From Legionellales bacterium UBA5158 (GTDB lineage Bacteria; Pseudomonadota; Gammaproteobacteria; DSM-16500): a DNA stretch of 11,464 bases. Shown here in pieces: positions 1 through 6,675 of the stretch. The notes under the pieces are model-generated. The model saw only the letters and a list, made by a program, of their open reading frames with translations, did no database searches and was not told the origin of the DNA. How positions within the stretch are numbered: position 1 is the first letter of the stretch; each line of letters opens with the position of its first letter. Both the position numbers and the translations under genes were made by a program. The stretch lies in NCBI GenBank assembly GCA_002413665.1, contig DHXK01000007.1:14061-25524 (forward strand). Reading direction: 5' to 3'.

Positions 1-40
1 CTGACGGTCGCGGCTCGGTAGCAAAGGAAGCAGTATGTAT

Positions 41-1156
41 CTATGAACGACAACTTTCAATAACATCCATCGCGTGTTCCGGCATACTATAAATATCAGC
101 AACTTTTGCAAATGCAATTCCATTTTTTTTCCAGCGCGCACGCTCGGGAGAAATCAACATATCCACTAACGTTTTATTGAATTCGTCTTGATTAAAAGTC
201 GTTAATACTTTACCTGCATCTGCTGCAATAATATAAGGAGAGTATCCACACACCGATGTGGTTAACACAGGCAAACCTGCGGCTAATGCCTCTAATAAAA
301 CTGTGCCAGTATTTTCATTATAGGCAGGATGTAAAAGCAAATCAGCCGCTAATAAATATCGCGGAACATCATCACGTCCTCCTAGAAAAATTACTCTGCT
401 ACTAATTCCTAACTGTTCGGCTTGTTTCTCAAAAGGTGCCTGATTATCTTTTCCAATGATATAGACAACTGCTTTATTTTTTAAATACGGCGGTAACTGA
501 GAAAAGGCAAGTAAAGTTCTATCAACACCTTTGGTTTTAAATCCAGACCCTACCATTAAAAGAAGAAATTCATCTTTTTCAATATCATGTTCTTCACGAA
601 CTTGCGCACGAATATGTGCAGCATTGGAGGGTGCTATTCTATCTCTTGCAATTCCAGGAGGTAATAAATGAAAACGCTCAGGCGGAGTATGGTAATAAGA
701 CATAAATGCTTCTTGTTGCGAATTAGCTATTAATAAAATAGCTGTTTTAACCTCAGGAGAGAATACAGCTTTTTCATATGCGACGGAATGACGATATCGT
801 GACGTTAAACGATAAAACCAATTATGTTTTTCGCGTGCCTTAGCTTGATAACAAGTATCTGCCGCATAATACACATCCAATCCTGGCATTTTATTAAAGC
901 CCACAATCAAATCATAATGACCTTGCTTTAAATACGGTTTTATTTGTCTAACAAAATCTTCTCTGCGCGTATGATTGCGCACGCCCTTTGCAGCAATAGT
1001 GCGTATCGCTAAACCTGGTTCAAATTTTCCTTCCCAGCGCATCGTGTACACATCAATCATATGTCCGCGTTTTAATGCTTCACGTGCAATAGATATAAAA
1101 TCCCGTTGCAAACCGCCATAGGGAAAATATCGAAATAAACAAAAAGCAATTCTCAT
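41..1156 (-). CDS. waaG: LPS core glycosyltransferase WaaG (RfaG-like, GT-B fold)
   Basis: This 371-residue protein closely resembles LPS core glucosyltransferase I, which in E. coli adds glucose from a nucleotide sugar to heptose II of the inner core on the cytoplasmic face of the inner membrane. Visible landmarks are the N-terminal glycine loop FPYGGLQRDF (residues 11-20), VGFNKMPGLDVYYAAD (85-100), RLTSRYRH (116-123), LLPPGI (164-169), the nucleotide-sugar region VGSGFKTKGVDR (202-213), and a C-terminal EX7E motif (E281 to E289) followed by AAGLPVLTTSVCGY. Length matches the E. coli protein (about 374). The ATG is preceded by AGGAG at good spacing. It is the last visible gene of the minus-strand cluster, 90 bases after plsC, and shares an LPS role with gmhB. 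Donor and acceptor specificity vary between WaaG proteins, so glucose is an inference. Confidence 0.93.
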   Translation of the reverse strand: MRIAFCLFRYFPYGGLQRDFISIAREALKRGHMIDVYTMRWEGKFEPGLAIRTIAAKGVRNHTRREDFVRQIKPYLKQGHYDLIVGFNKMPGLDVYYAADTCYQAKAREKHNWFYRLTSRYRHSVAYEKAVFSPEVKTAILLIANSQQEAFMSYYHTPPERFHLLPPGIARDRIAPSNAAHIRAQVREEHDIEKDEFLLLMVGSGFKTKGVDRTLLAFSQLPPYLKNKAVVYIIGKDNQAPFEKQAEQLGISSRVIFLGGRDDVPRYLLAADLLLHPAYNENTGTVLLEALAAGLPVLTTSVCGYSPYIIAADAGKVLTTFNQDEFNKTLVDMLISPERARWKKNGIAFAKVADIYSMPEHAMDVIESCRS

Positions 1157-1205
1157 TGGGCTCCTGATTTGCTAAGTAACGTACACTAAAAAAAGGAAAT
1201 GTTAG

Positions 1206-1240
1206 CCCTCTACTCCCACATAAAGCGTAGAAGGAGAGGG
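1206..1240. repeat. GC-rich palindromic element in plsC-waaG gap
   Basis: The 90-base gap between plsC and waaG contains outer arms CCCTCT (1206-1211) and AGAGGG (1235-1240), with further imperfect pairing inside. Read on the minus strand, the hairpin is followed about 11 bases later by a run of seven T (1188-1194), so it could weakly reduce transcription into waaG, although the spacing is too long for a classic intrinsic terminator. Its inner part matches the element at 8732-8779 at 17 of 24 positions when read in the opposite orientation, which suggests a dispersed REP-like family rather than a gene-specific signal. Confidence 0.5.
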
Positions 1241-1246
1241 ACCTAT

Positions 1247-1981
1247 TTATTCTGTAACATCTATTTTTTTCATCGTGGATTCAATCCAATCTTGTGTGAG
1301 CTTCAATATTTCATCTGGTGTACGACCCTTGGATTCTATCAATGGTCCAATCACCATATGCACTGTGCCAGGCTTTTTTATAAATTGTCTACGTGACCAA
1401 TAACGCCCTGCATTATGTGCGACGGGTAAAATGGGATAACCGGTTTCAGCTGCTAAACGCGCTCCACCGATTCGATATTTTCCAACTTGGCCAGGAGCAA
1501 TACGCGTACCTTCTGGAAATACTAAGATCCATCGACCCGCGTCTAAATATTCTTTGCCTTGTTTTAATATTTGAGCCATTGCGCTAGACCCATCTTTGCG
1601 ATTAATCGCGATAGGATCCGTAGCCACCATTCCCCAACCAAAAAAAGGAACCCAAAATAATTCTTTTTTTAAAATAATGGCTGTCTGATGGAACATGCCA
1701 GGAAGAACAAAGGTTTCCCAGGATGACTGATGTTTCGACATAACTATGCCATTTCTGTCTTTTGGAATATTTTCTAATCCATCAATACGATAATCTATTT
1801 TACAAATAACTTTTAATAAACTAACTACGGAATTTGTCCAAACCATGACAACTCTATGTCGCATGCGCAATGGCAATGGGTAGGATGCTATACAAACAAA
1901 ACTCCAGAAGATTGTAAAAATAGGTACTACAATAAAAAAAATACAGGAACGAATAAATTGTGAAATCGTATTACCTTTCAT
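1247..1981 (-). CDS. plsC: 1-acyl-sn-glycerol-3-phosphate acyltransferase (PlsC family)
   Basis: Acylates lysophosphatidic acid to phosphatidic acid, the central precursor of membrane phospholipids, at the inner membrane. The 244-residue protein has one N-terminal hydrophobic segment (about residues 10-33). The acyltransferase blocks follow in order: KHQSSWETF with H84, IAINRKDGSSAM (124-135, block II), FPEGTR (155-160, block III) and LPVAHNAG (185-192, block IV). The usual HX4D box is HX4E here (H84, E89), a variant I recall from a proteobacterial PlsC subgroup, so activity is still expected. The ATG overlaps the gmhB stop in an ATGA, which indicates translational coupling. The plsC-gmhB-glyS-glyQ neighbourhood matches that in Pseudomonas. 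A lyso-ornithine or other lysolipid acyltransferase is possible but less likely. Confidence 0.9.
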   Translation of the reverse strand: MKGNTISQFIRSCIFFIVVPIFTIFWSFVCIASYPLPLRMRHRVVMVWTNSVVSLLKVICKIDYRIDGLENIPKDRNGIVMSKHQSSWETFVLPGMFHQTAIILKKELFWVPFFGWGMVATDPIAINRKDGSSAMAQILKQGKEYLDAGRWILVFPEGTRIAPGQVGKYRIGGARLAAETGYPILPVAHNAGRYWSRRQFIKKPGTVHMVIGPLIESKGRTPDEILKLTQDWIESTMKKIDVTE

Positions 1982-2529
1982 AAAATACCTATTTTTTGAG
2001 TAATAATGGCATCAACTGCATGTGCTAGATCTTTGTATTGAGGAACTGAGGCTGATTCCGGAAAATCTTCTAACGTTTTTAATCCATTTCCTGTTAACAC
2101 TAAAATAGGCTTACATCCTGCCTCTTTGGCAGCCTTAATATCGACAGTTGAATCACCAATTAAATACATTTGAGTTAAATCCAAATTATATTTTTTTTGA
2201 ATTTTATAAATCATACCTGGTTGTGGTTTACGACAAGCACAAGCTTCGTCAGGATGGTGTGGGCAGAAAAATATTTCTTTAATTTCTCCACCTACATCGG
2301 CTAACTTTTGGTTTAATTTTTTGTGTATATTTTCTAACATGTCAAGATCATACAGTCCACGTGCTACACCTGATTGATTAGTGGCAATAAATACTTGATA
2401 ACCATTTGCATTTAATTTTGCGACCGCATCTAAACTCCCAGGAATAGGAAGCCATTCATCAGGATTTTTAATGTAATAAGCAGAGTCATAATTAATGACT
2501 CCATCGCGATCTAAAATAATATAAGGCAT
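1978..2529 (-). CDS. gmhB: D-glycero-beta-D-manno-heptose-1,7-bisphosphate 7-phosphatase
   Basis: HAD-superfamily phosphatase that removes the 7-phosphate of heptose bisphosphate in the cytosolic ADP-heptose pathway feeding the LPS inner core. The 183-residue length fits the family. Motif I is LDRDGVIN with D7 and D9, motif II is ATNQSG (49-54), motif III is CRKP (K101) and motif IV is GDSTVDIKAA (125-134). The zinc loop characteristic of GmhB is present as C89, H91, C97 and C99 in CPHHPDEACAC. The related histidinol phosphatase domain of HisB is less likely because no his genes are nearby and LPS genes are. The ATG follows AGGA about 8 bases upstream. The stop overlaps the plsC start by 4 bases. 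A palindromic element separates it from glyS, so its transcription may be partly uncoupled from glyQS. Confidence 0.93.
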   Translation of the reverse strand: MPYIILDRDGVINYDSAYYIKNPDEWLPIPGSLDAVAKLNANGYQVFIATNQSGVARGLYDLDMLENIHKKLNQKLADVGGEIKEIFFCPHHPDEACACRKPQPGMIYKIQKKYNLDLTQMYLIGDSTVDIKAAKEAGCKPILVLTGNGLKTLEDFPESASVPQYKDLAHAVDAIITQKIGIL

Positions 2530-2559
2530 CGTGTATTCCTATAAAGCCATGGCTATTTT

Positions 2560-2623
2560 CCTTCTCCCCTTGTGGGAGAAGGTGCCCGTAGGGCGCGTCG
2601 GCCTCTCCCTCAAGGGGAGAGGC
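2560..2623. repeat. Double-hairpin REP-like palindromic element
   Basis: The 102-base gap between glyS and gmhB holds two perfect 9-bp hairpins with 5-base loops: 2560-2568 with 2574-2582, and 2601-2609 with 2615-2623. Between them lies a third small palindrome, GCCC-GTA-GGGC (2584-2594). The two hairpins are inverted copies of each other, identical at 18 of 23 positions, and four of the five differences form two compensatory base-pair swaps. The composition is far more GC-rich than the flanks. This kind of element (CTTCTCCC...GGGAGAAGG then GCCCGTAGGGC) resembles intergenic palindromes scattered through many proteobacterial genomes. There is no T-run after it on either strand, so it is not an obvious terminator. 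It may stabilise or process the glyS 3' end. Confidence 0.75.
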
Positions 2624-2631
2624 GAAAGCGT

Positions 2632-4740
2632 TTACTTCTGAACAGTTAACAATGCTACATCAGCGACTTGTAAAAATAAGGCGCGTAGTTTACTTAACAT
2701 TAACAACCTATTTTCACGCTGATCTGGATCTTCAGCCATTACCATTATTTTTTCAAAAAAATTATCAACTGGCACACGTAGTTGTGCTAACTGCGATAAA
2801 ATTTCCACATAACTTGCATTTGAATACAAGGGTTCAACCATTGCTTGTTGCATATTTAATTGTTTTGCTAAATCCGCTTCAGCTTCATTTTCAAATAACT
2901 TTTGATTAATTTCAGTTGCAAGTATAGGTTTTTCTAATTTCGCTAAAATATTACTAACGCGTTTATTCGCTATGCAGAGTGCTTCTGCTTCAGGTAATTT
3001 TTTAAAATTTTGTACGGCTTGAATGCGGCGATGAATATCATAGGGGCTCGTAATTTTAATTGCTGCTACAGCCGCAATCACATCTGGACTAATGTCCAGC
3101 TCTTGATACAAAGGCTTTAATCTATCAAGCATAAAATTAAGAACTTGTTCAACCACATTTTTATTCTCTAAAACAACTTTGTAGCCATTTTTTGCAGCGC
3201 TTAATAACATTAATAAATCTAAATCAATTTTATTTTCAATCATAATTCGTAAGACACCTAATGCAGCGCGTCTTAATCCGTAAGGATCTTTATCGCCAGT
3301 GGGTGCTTGGTTAATGCCAAAAATGCCTATTAAAGTATCTAATCTATCAGCCATTGCTAATATCAAACCTAGCTGACTTTGCGGCAAAGCATCACCTGAA
3401 AAACGTGGCAAATAATGTTCTTTTAACGCAATCGCCACTGTCGATAATTCTTTATCATGTAGTGCATAATAAAAGCCTGCTATGCCTTGCAGCTCTGGAA
3501 ATTCACCCACCATCTCGGTAGTCAAATCAGCTTTTGCTAATAAACCGGCTCGTGCAGCTTCATCCGTGTTTGCACCCATGGCTTGTGCAATAATGACCGC
3601 AAGCTGAGAAACACGTTGCGCTTTATCCCATAAAGTACCTAGTTTATTTTGAAAAATAACATGCTTTAAATTTTCTAATCTACTGTCTAAGGTGCGCTTT
3701 TTATCTGTCTCAAAAAAGAATGCCGCATCGGATAAGCGTGCGCGTAACACACGTTCGTTTCCTGCCACAACAGAGGCACTATTTTTGCTTTCAATATTAC
3801 TGATAGTCACAAAATGGGGTAACAATTTTCCGTTGCTGTCGTTCACAGGAAAATAACGTTGATGATCTTGCATAGCTGAAATTAATGCTTCTGACGGAAC
3901 TTCTAAAAAACGTTTTTCAAAATTTCCTATGATAGCAACTGGCCATTCGACTAATCCTGTGACTTCATCTAATAATTCTTCTGAGACTAAAGCCTGCGCA
4001 TTATCACCCAATGATTTTTTTATCAGCGCATTGACTTGATCACGTATTATTTTTTTACGTCGTTCAAAATCCGCAATGACATAACCTTTTTTCTCTAATG
4101 TGTCTAAATAATCTTTAGGACGCGTAATTGAAATATTCTTTTCGCCATGAGCTCTATGACCACTGGTCTTGCGATCCGCTTTGAGACCTAAAATATCTGC
4201 AGGAATAACTTCATCACCATATAACATAATGACTGAACTGATGGGCCGGACAAATTCAACTGAACCATTTCCCCAACGCATGCGCTTGGAAATAGGTAAG
4301 GCAGCAAGGGCTTCTAAAATAATAATAGGCAATAATTCTTGCACAGATTTCCCTGCTACAAGCTGTTGAAAGCCCACCCATTCACCTTGCTTATTTTTTA
4401 AAGTAATTAATTGTTCTGGCGTAACGCCACATGATTTTGCAAAACCAGCGCAAGCTGGTGTAGCTTTGCCTGTACCATCGAATGCTGCCTCTAATGCTGG
4501 ACCTCTACGTTCTACACTTGTAGAGGGTTGTTCAGAAGATAAATCATTTACCAACACTGCTAAACGTCTTGGTGTTGCAAACACTTGCGCATGTGAAAAA
4601 TGTAGATTAGCTTTCTGCAATCGCGTTTCAATTTCTTGTAAAAAACTTTTTGCTAAGAGATTAAGTGTCTTAGGTGGAAGCTCTTCGGTCTGAATTTCAA
4701 CCAAAAAATCAGCGGTTTTTTGTATAGTGTTAGCCTGCAT
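2632..4740 (-). CDS. glyS: Glycine--tRNA ligase beta subunit
   Basis: Beta subunit of the alpha2-beta2 glycyl-tRNA synthetase, which binds tRNA-Gly so that the GlyQ subunit can charge it with glycine in the cytosol. The 702 residues compare with 689 in E. coli. The N-terminus carries the family hallmark DFLVEIQTEELPPK (11-24), followed by FATPRRLAVLV. The middle has ISAMQDHQRYFPV, the HD-like region has ADLTTEMVGEFPELQG, and KDPYGLRR (484-491) leads into the C-terminal anticodon-binding DALR-type domain, ending in FFEKIMVMAEDPDQRENRLL (from about 661) and MLSKLRALF. The ATG lies inside the glyQ coding end (11-base overlap) and is preceded by AGGAA at about 8 bases, which supports this start and coupled translation with glyQ. 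All conserved blocks are intact. Confidence 0.97.
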   Translation of the reverse strand: MQANTIQKTADFLVEIQTEELPPKTLNLLAKSFLQEIETRLQKANLHFSHAQVFATPRRLAVLVNDLSSEQPSTSVERRGPALEAAFDGTGKATPACAGFAKSCGVTPEQLITLKNKQGEWVGFQQLVAGKSVQELLPIIILEALAALPISKRMRWGNGSVEFVRPISSVIMLYGDEVIPADILGLKADRKTSGHRAHGEKNISITRPKDYLDTLEKKGYVIADFERRKKIIRDQVNALIKKSLGDNAQALVSEELLDEVTGLVEWPVAIIGNFEKRFLEVPSEALISAMQDHQRYFPVNDSNGKLLPHFVTISNIESKNSASVVAGNERVLRARLSDAAFFFETDKKRTLDSRLENLKHVIFQNKLGTLWDKAQRVSQLAVIIAQAMGANTDEAARAGLLAKADLTTEMVGEFPELQGIAGFYYALHDKELSTVAIALKEHYLPRFSGDALPQSQLGLILAMADRLDTLIGIFGINQAPTGDKDPYGLRRAALGVLRIMIENKIDLDLLMLLSAAKNGYKVVLENKNVVEQVLNFMLDRLKPLYQELDISPDVIAAVAAIKITSPYDIHRRIQAVQNFKKLPEAEALCIANKRVSNILAKLEKPILATEINQKLFENEAEADLAKQLNMQQAMVEPLYSNASYVEILSQLAQLRVPVDNFFEKIMVMAEDPDQRENRLLMLSKLRALFLQVADVALLTVQK

Positions 4741-5650
4741 GTGTAGGTTCCTGTAATAACGGAAAGCCTAGCGCTTCACGTGCTTGATAATAATTTTCAG
4801 CGACCACACGCGCTAAGCGACGAATTTTTAAAATATAATTTTGACGTTCCGTAACTGAGATGGCGCGAGCCGCATCTAATAAATTAAACGTATGTGACGC
4901 TTTCAATACCATTTCATATGCAGGTAACGATAAGCCTAATTCGCTCAAGCGTTGGCTTTCTTTTTCGTATGCGTGAAATTGCTCAAACAATAATTCTACG
5001 TTGGCATGTTCGAAATTATATTTTGACATTTCGACTTCATTCTGATGAAAAACATTTCCGTAAGTGACAACACCATAAGGACCTTTGCTCCACACCAAAT
5101 CATAAATATTATCTATGCCTTGCAATGCCATCGCTAATCTTTCTAAGCCGTAAGTCAGTTCGCCTGTCACTGGTTTACATTCTAAACCGCCGACCTGCTG
5201 AAAATAGGTAAACTGTGAGACTTCTAATCCATTCTGCCATACTTCCCAGCCTAATCCCCATGCGCCTAAAGTAGGTGACTCCCAGTTGTCTTCCACGAAA
5301 CGGATATCATCTACTAATAAATCGACGCCTAATGCCCTCAATGAGCCCAGATATAATTCCTGAATATCGGGCGGAGAAGGTTTTAAAATGACTTGAAATT
5401 GATAATAATGTTGAACACGATTTGGGTTTTCACCATAGCGCCCATCAGTGGGACGCCGGCTGGGCTGCACAAACGCTGCATGCCAAGGCTCAGGGCCAAT
5501 AGCTCTTAAAAAGGTTGCGGGATGAAACGTGCCAGCTCCCACTTCCATATCCAGCGGTTGCACTATTGTGCACCCTTGTGCTGCCCAATAAGCTTGCAGT
5601 GTGGCAATCATCCCCTGAAGGGTTTTTACATCATAGGTATTATTAATCAT
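4730..5650 (-). CDS. glyQ: Glycine--tRNA ligase alpha subunit
   Basis: Catalytic alpha subunit of the bacterial heterotetrameric glycyl-tRNA synthetase (class II), forming glycyl-adenylate and, with GlyS, Gly-tRNA. At 306 residues it is close to the E. coli length (303) and very similar throughout. Motif 2 lies in QPSRRPTDGRYGENPNR (62-78), followed by QHYYQFQVILKPSP. IRFVEDNWESPTLGAWGLGW spans about 116-135, FTYFQQVGGLECKPVTGE spans 147-164, and motif 3 is GLERLAM (168-174). The chosen ATG gives the usual N-terminus ending in YWAAQGCTIVQPLDMEVGAG. The Shine-Dalgarno match is weak (GAGTGA). It is the first gene of the minus-strand cluster, divergent from queC, with an extended -10 promoter about 27 bases upstream and hence a very short leader. 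Confidence 0.97.
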   Translation of the reverse strand: MINNTYDVKTLQGMIATLQAYWAAQGCTIVQPLDMEVGAGTFHPATFLRAIGPEPWHAAFVQPSRRPTDGRYGENPNRVQHYYQFQVILKPSPPDIQELYLGSLRALGVDLLVDDIRFVEDNWESPTLGAWGLGWEVWQNGLEVSQFTYFQQVGGLECKPVTGELTYGLERLAMALQGIDNIYDLVWSKGPYGVVTYGNVFHQNEVEMSKYNFEHANVELLFEQFHAYEKESQRLSELGLSLPAYEMVLKASHTFNLLDAARAISVTERQNYILKIRRLARVVAENYYQAREALGFPLLQEPTHAG

Positions 5651-5676
5651 AAGTCACTCGGAAGCATAGACGGGCA

Positions 5677-5685
5677 ATTATAGCA
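5677..5685 (-). promoter_or_regulatory. Extended -10 promoter for the glyQS cluster
   Basis: On the minus strand this reads TGC-TATAAT, a perfect -10 hexamer with the TGn extension that lets sigma70 promoters work without a good -35. No convincing -35 lies 16-18 bases upstream. Transcription would start near 5670, leaving a leader of about 20 bases before the glyQ ATG. That is too short for a riboswitch or T-box downstream of this start. Confidence 0.6.
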
Positions 5686-5728
5686 CTCTCAACCGATGTG
5701 CATAGTACTTCAGCTGTATATGTCGATG

Positions 5729-5765
5729 CCCACTCTAGGGTCTTCCTACAGGAGAGCTGCCTGGG
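5729..5765. other. Imperfect inverted repeat in glyQ-queC divergent spacer
   Basis: Within the 228-base spacer, CCCA (5729-5732) pairs with TGGG (5762-5765), CTCT (5733-5736) can pair with AGAG, and a small TCCT-AC-AGGA palindrome sits in the middle. The pyrimidine-left, purine-right layout recalls the palindromic elements elsewhere in the window, so it may be a decayed copy, but the pairing is interrupted and the assignment is weak. The rest of the spacer is AT-rich with no open frame or recognisable RNA. Confidence 0.25.
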
Positions 5766-5838
5766 ATATTTATTTGAATACTCGATATCACCTCATTTGC
5801 GCCTAAATAAATAAGCTTTAAATTATAACTCAACAAAT

Positions 5839-5844
5839 TATACT
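5839..5844 (+). promoter_or_regulatory. Candidate -10 box for queC
   Basis: TATACT matches the sigma70 -10 consensus at five of six positions and lies 34 bases before the queC ATG, in an AT-rich stretch. The sequence at the -35 position (around 5815-5821, GCTTTAA) is a poor match, so this would be a weak or activator-dependent promoter. I did not recognise a preQ1 riboswitch between it and queC. Confidence 0.4.
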
Positions 5845-5878
5845 ACCGCTCTTTGATGAAAAAAAAGGCTACGAACGT

Positions 5879-6550
5879 ATGAAAAAAGCTGTGATTTTAC
5901 TCTCTGGTGGATTAGATTCCACGACTTGCCTTGCGCTTGCTAAATCGCAAGGCTTTGATTGTTATGCATTAAGTTTTAATTATGGGCAAAAACATAATTT
6001 TGAATTAGAGGCTGCAAAGCGTATCGCAAAGCATTTTGGTGCAACCCATAAAATTATAGAATTACCTATTTCACAATTTGGCGGCTCTGCTTTAACGGAT
6101 GATAACCTGACCGTACCAGATTTCAATGGATCCTCAGAGATACCCATCACTTACGTACCCGCTCGAAATACTATTTTTCTCTCTTTAGCTTTGGCTTGGG
6201 CAGAAGTGTTGCAAGCAAAAGATATCTTTATCGGTGTGAGTTCAGTTGATTTTTCTCATTATCCTGATTGTAGACCTGAGTTTATTGCCGCTTTTCAAAA
6301 GCTCGCTAATTTAGCGACTAAGATAGGCGTTGAGGAAGGTAATATTCACATTCAATCGCCTTTGGGGCAGCTCAGCAAAGCCCAAACTATCGAGCTAGGG
6401 TTAAAGCTAGGTGTCGATTATTCTATGACAGTTTCTTGTTATAAAGCCAATGCGCAAGGCCAGGCTTGTGGTAAATGTGATAGTTGCGCTTTGAGAAAAA
6501 AAGGGTTTAGTGAGGCGAAAGTGACAGACCCTACTCAATATTACCCCTAG
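5879..6550 (+). CDS. queC: 7-cyano-7-deazaguanine (preQ0) synthase QueC
   Basis: ATP-dependent enzyme that converts 7-carboxy-7-deazaguanine and ammonia to preQ0, a precursor of the tRNA wobble base queuosine. The 223 residues compare with 231 in E. coli. The N-terminal PP-loop SGGLDS (9-14) binds ATP. The middle contains YVPARNTIFLSLALAWAE and GVSSVDFSHYPDCRPEF, both typical of QueC. The C-terminal zinc site is complete (C187, C197, C200, C203 in a CGKCDSC context). A weak AAGG lies about 10 bases before the ATG. The other queuosine genes are not in this window. DNA 7-deazaguanine modification systems also use QueC-like enzymes, but nothing adjacent supports that here. Confidence 0.96.
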   Translation: MKKAVILLSGGLDSTTCLALAKSQGFDCYALSFNYGQKHNFELEAAKRIAKHFGATHKIIELPISQFGGSALTDDNLTVPDFNGSSEIPITYVPARNTIFLSLALAWAEVLQAKDIFIGVSSVDFSHYPDCRPEFIAAFQKLANLATKIGVEEGNIHIQSPLGQLSKAQTIELGLKLGVDYSMTVSCYKANAQGQACGKCDSCALRKKGFSEAKVTDPTQYYP

Positions 6551-6613
6551 AATTTTTAAGTACGCATACGTTATTATTGTTCTCGTCATCCTACTGATGA
6601 GTTAATATTAATT

Positions 6614-6644
6614 TTGCGGAATAGTTACATTATATTTTTATAAC
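6614..6644 (+). promoter_or_regulatory. Possible promoter upstream of the oligopeptidase gene
   Basis: The 125-base gap after queC is very AT-rich. TTGCGG (6614-6619) is a fair -35, but TATAAC (6639-6644) stands 19 bases away. A second candidate -10, TATATT (6631-6636), has only TTAATT at its -35 position. Either could serve the gene starting at 6676. A weak 5-bp hairpin (6586-6600) before it has no proper T-run, so queC and this gene may also be cotranscribed. Confidence 0.3.
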
Positions 6645-6675
6645 AGCTTCTTCACATTTCAAGAGAGATCACCGA

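Noticed and set aside
1..92. Plus-strand open frame from the window edge (3-92) and a GC-rich first 35 bases, possibly the tail of a converging gene.
   Set aside because: Only 29 codons are visible, about half of them antisense to the end of waaG, and no protein family is recognisable. The left flank would be needed.
2545..2554. 10-bp palindrome AGCCATGGCT upstream of gmhB as an operator.
   Set aside because: It is a lone short perfect palindrome with no second copy seen near the other promoters; chance occurrence is likely.
4169..4693. Open frames on the plus strand opposite glyS, and similar antisense frames over the other genes.
   Set aside because: They lie entirely within strongly conserved genes on the other strand, lack ribosome-binding sites and resemble no protein family.
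5687..5692. TTGAGA (minus strand) as the -35 box of the glyQ promoter.
   Set aside because: It lies only 4 bases from the -10 hexamer, far short of the needed 16-18; the TGn extension explains the promoter better.
5651..5878. preQ1 riboswitch upstream of queC or T-box/glycine riboswitch upstream of glyQ.
   Set aside because: I could not match the conserved preQ1 aptamer core, and the predicted glyQ leader is only about 20 bases. T-boxes are also not expected in gammaproteobacteria.
6586..6600. Small hairpin TCATC-CTACT-GATGA after queC as a terminator.
   Set aside because: The stem is only 5 bp, low in GC, and followed by mixed A/T rather than a T-run.
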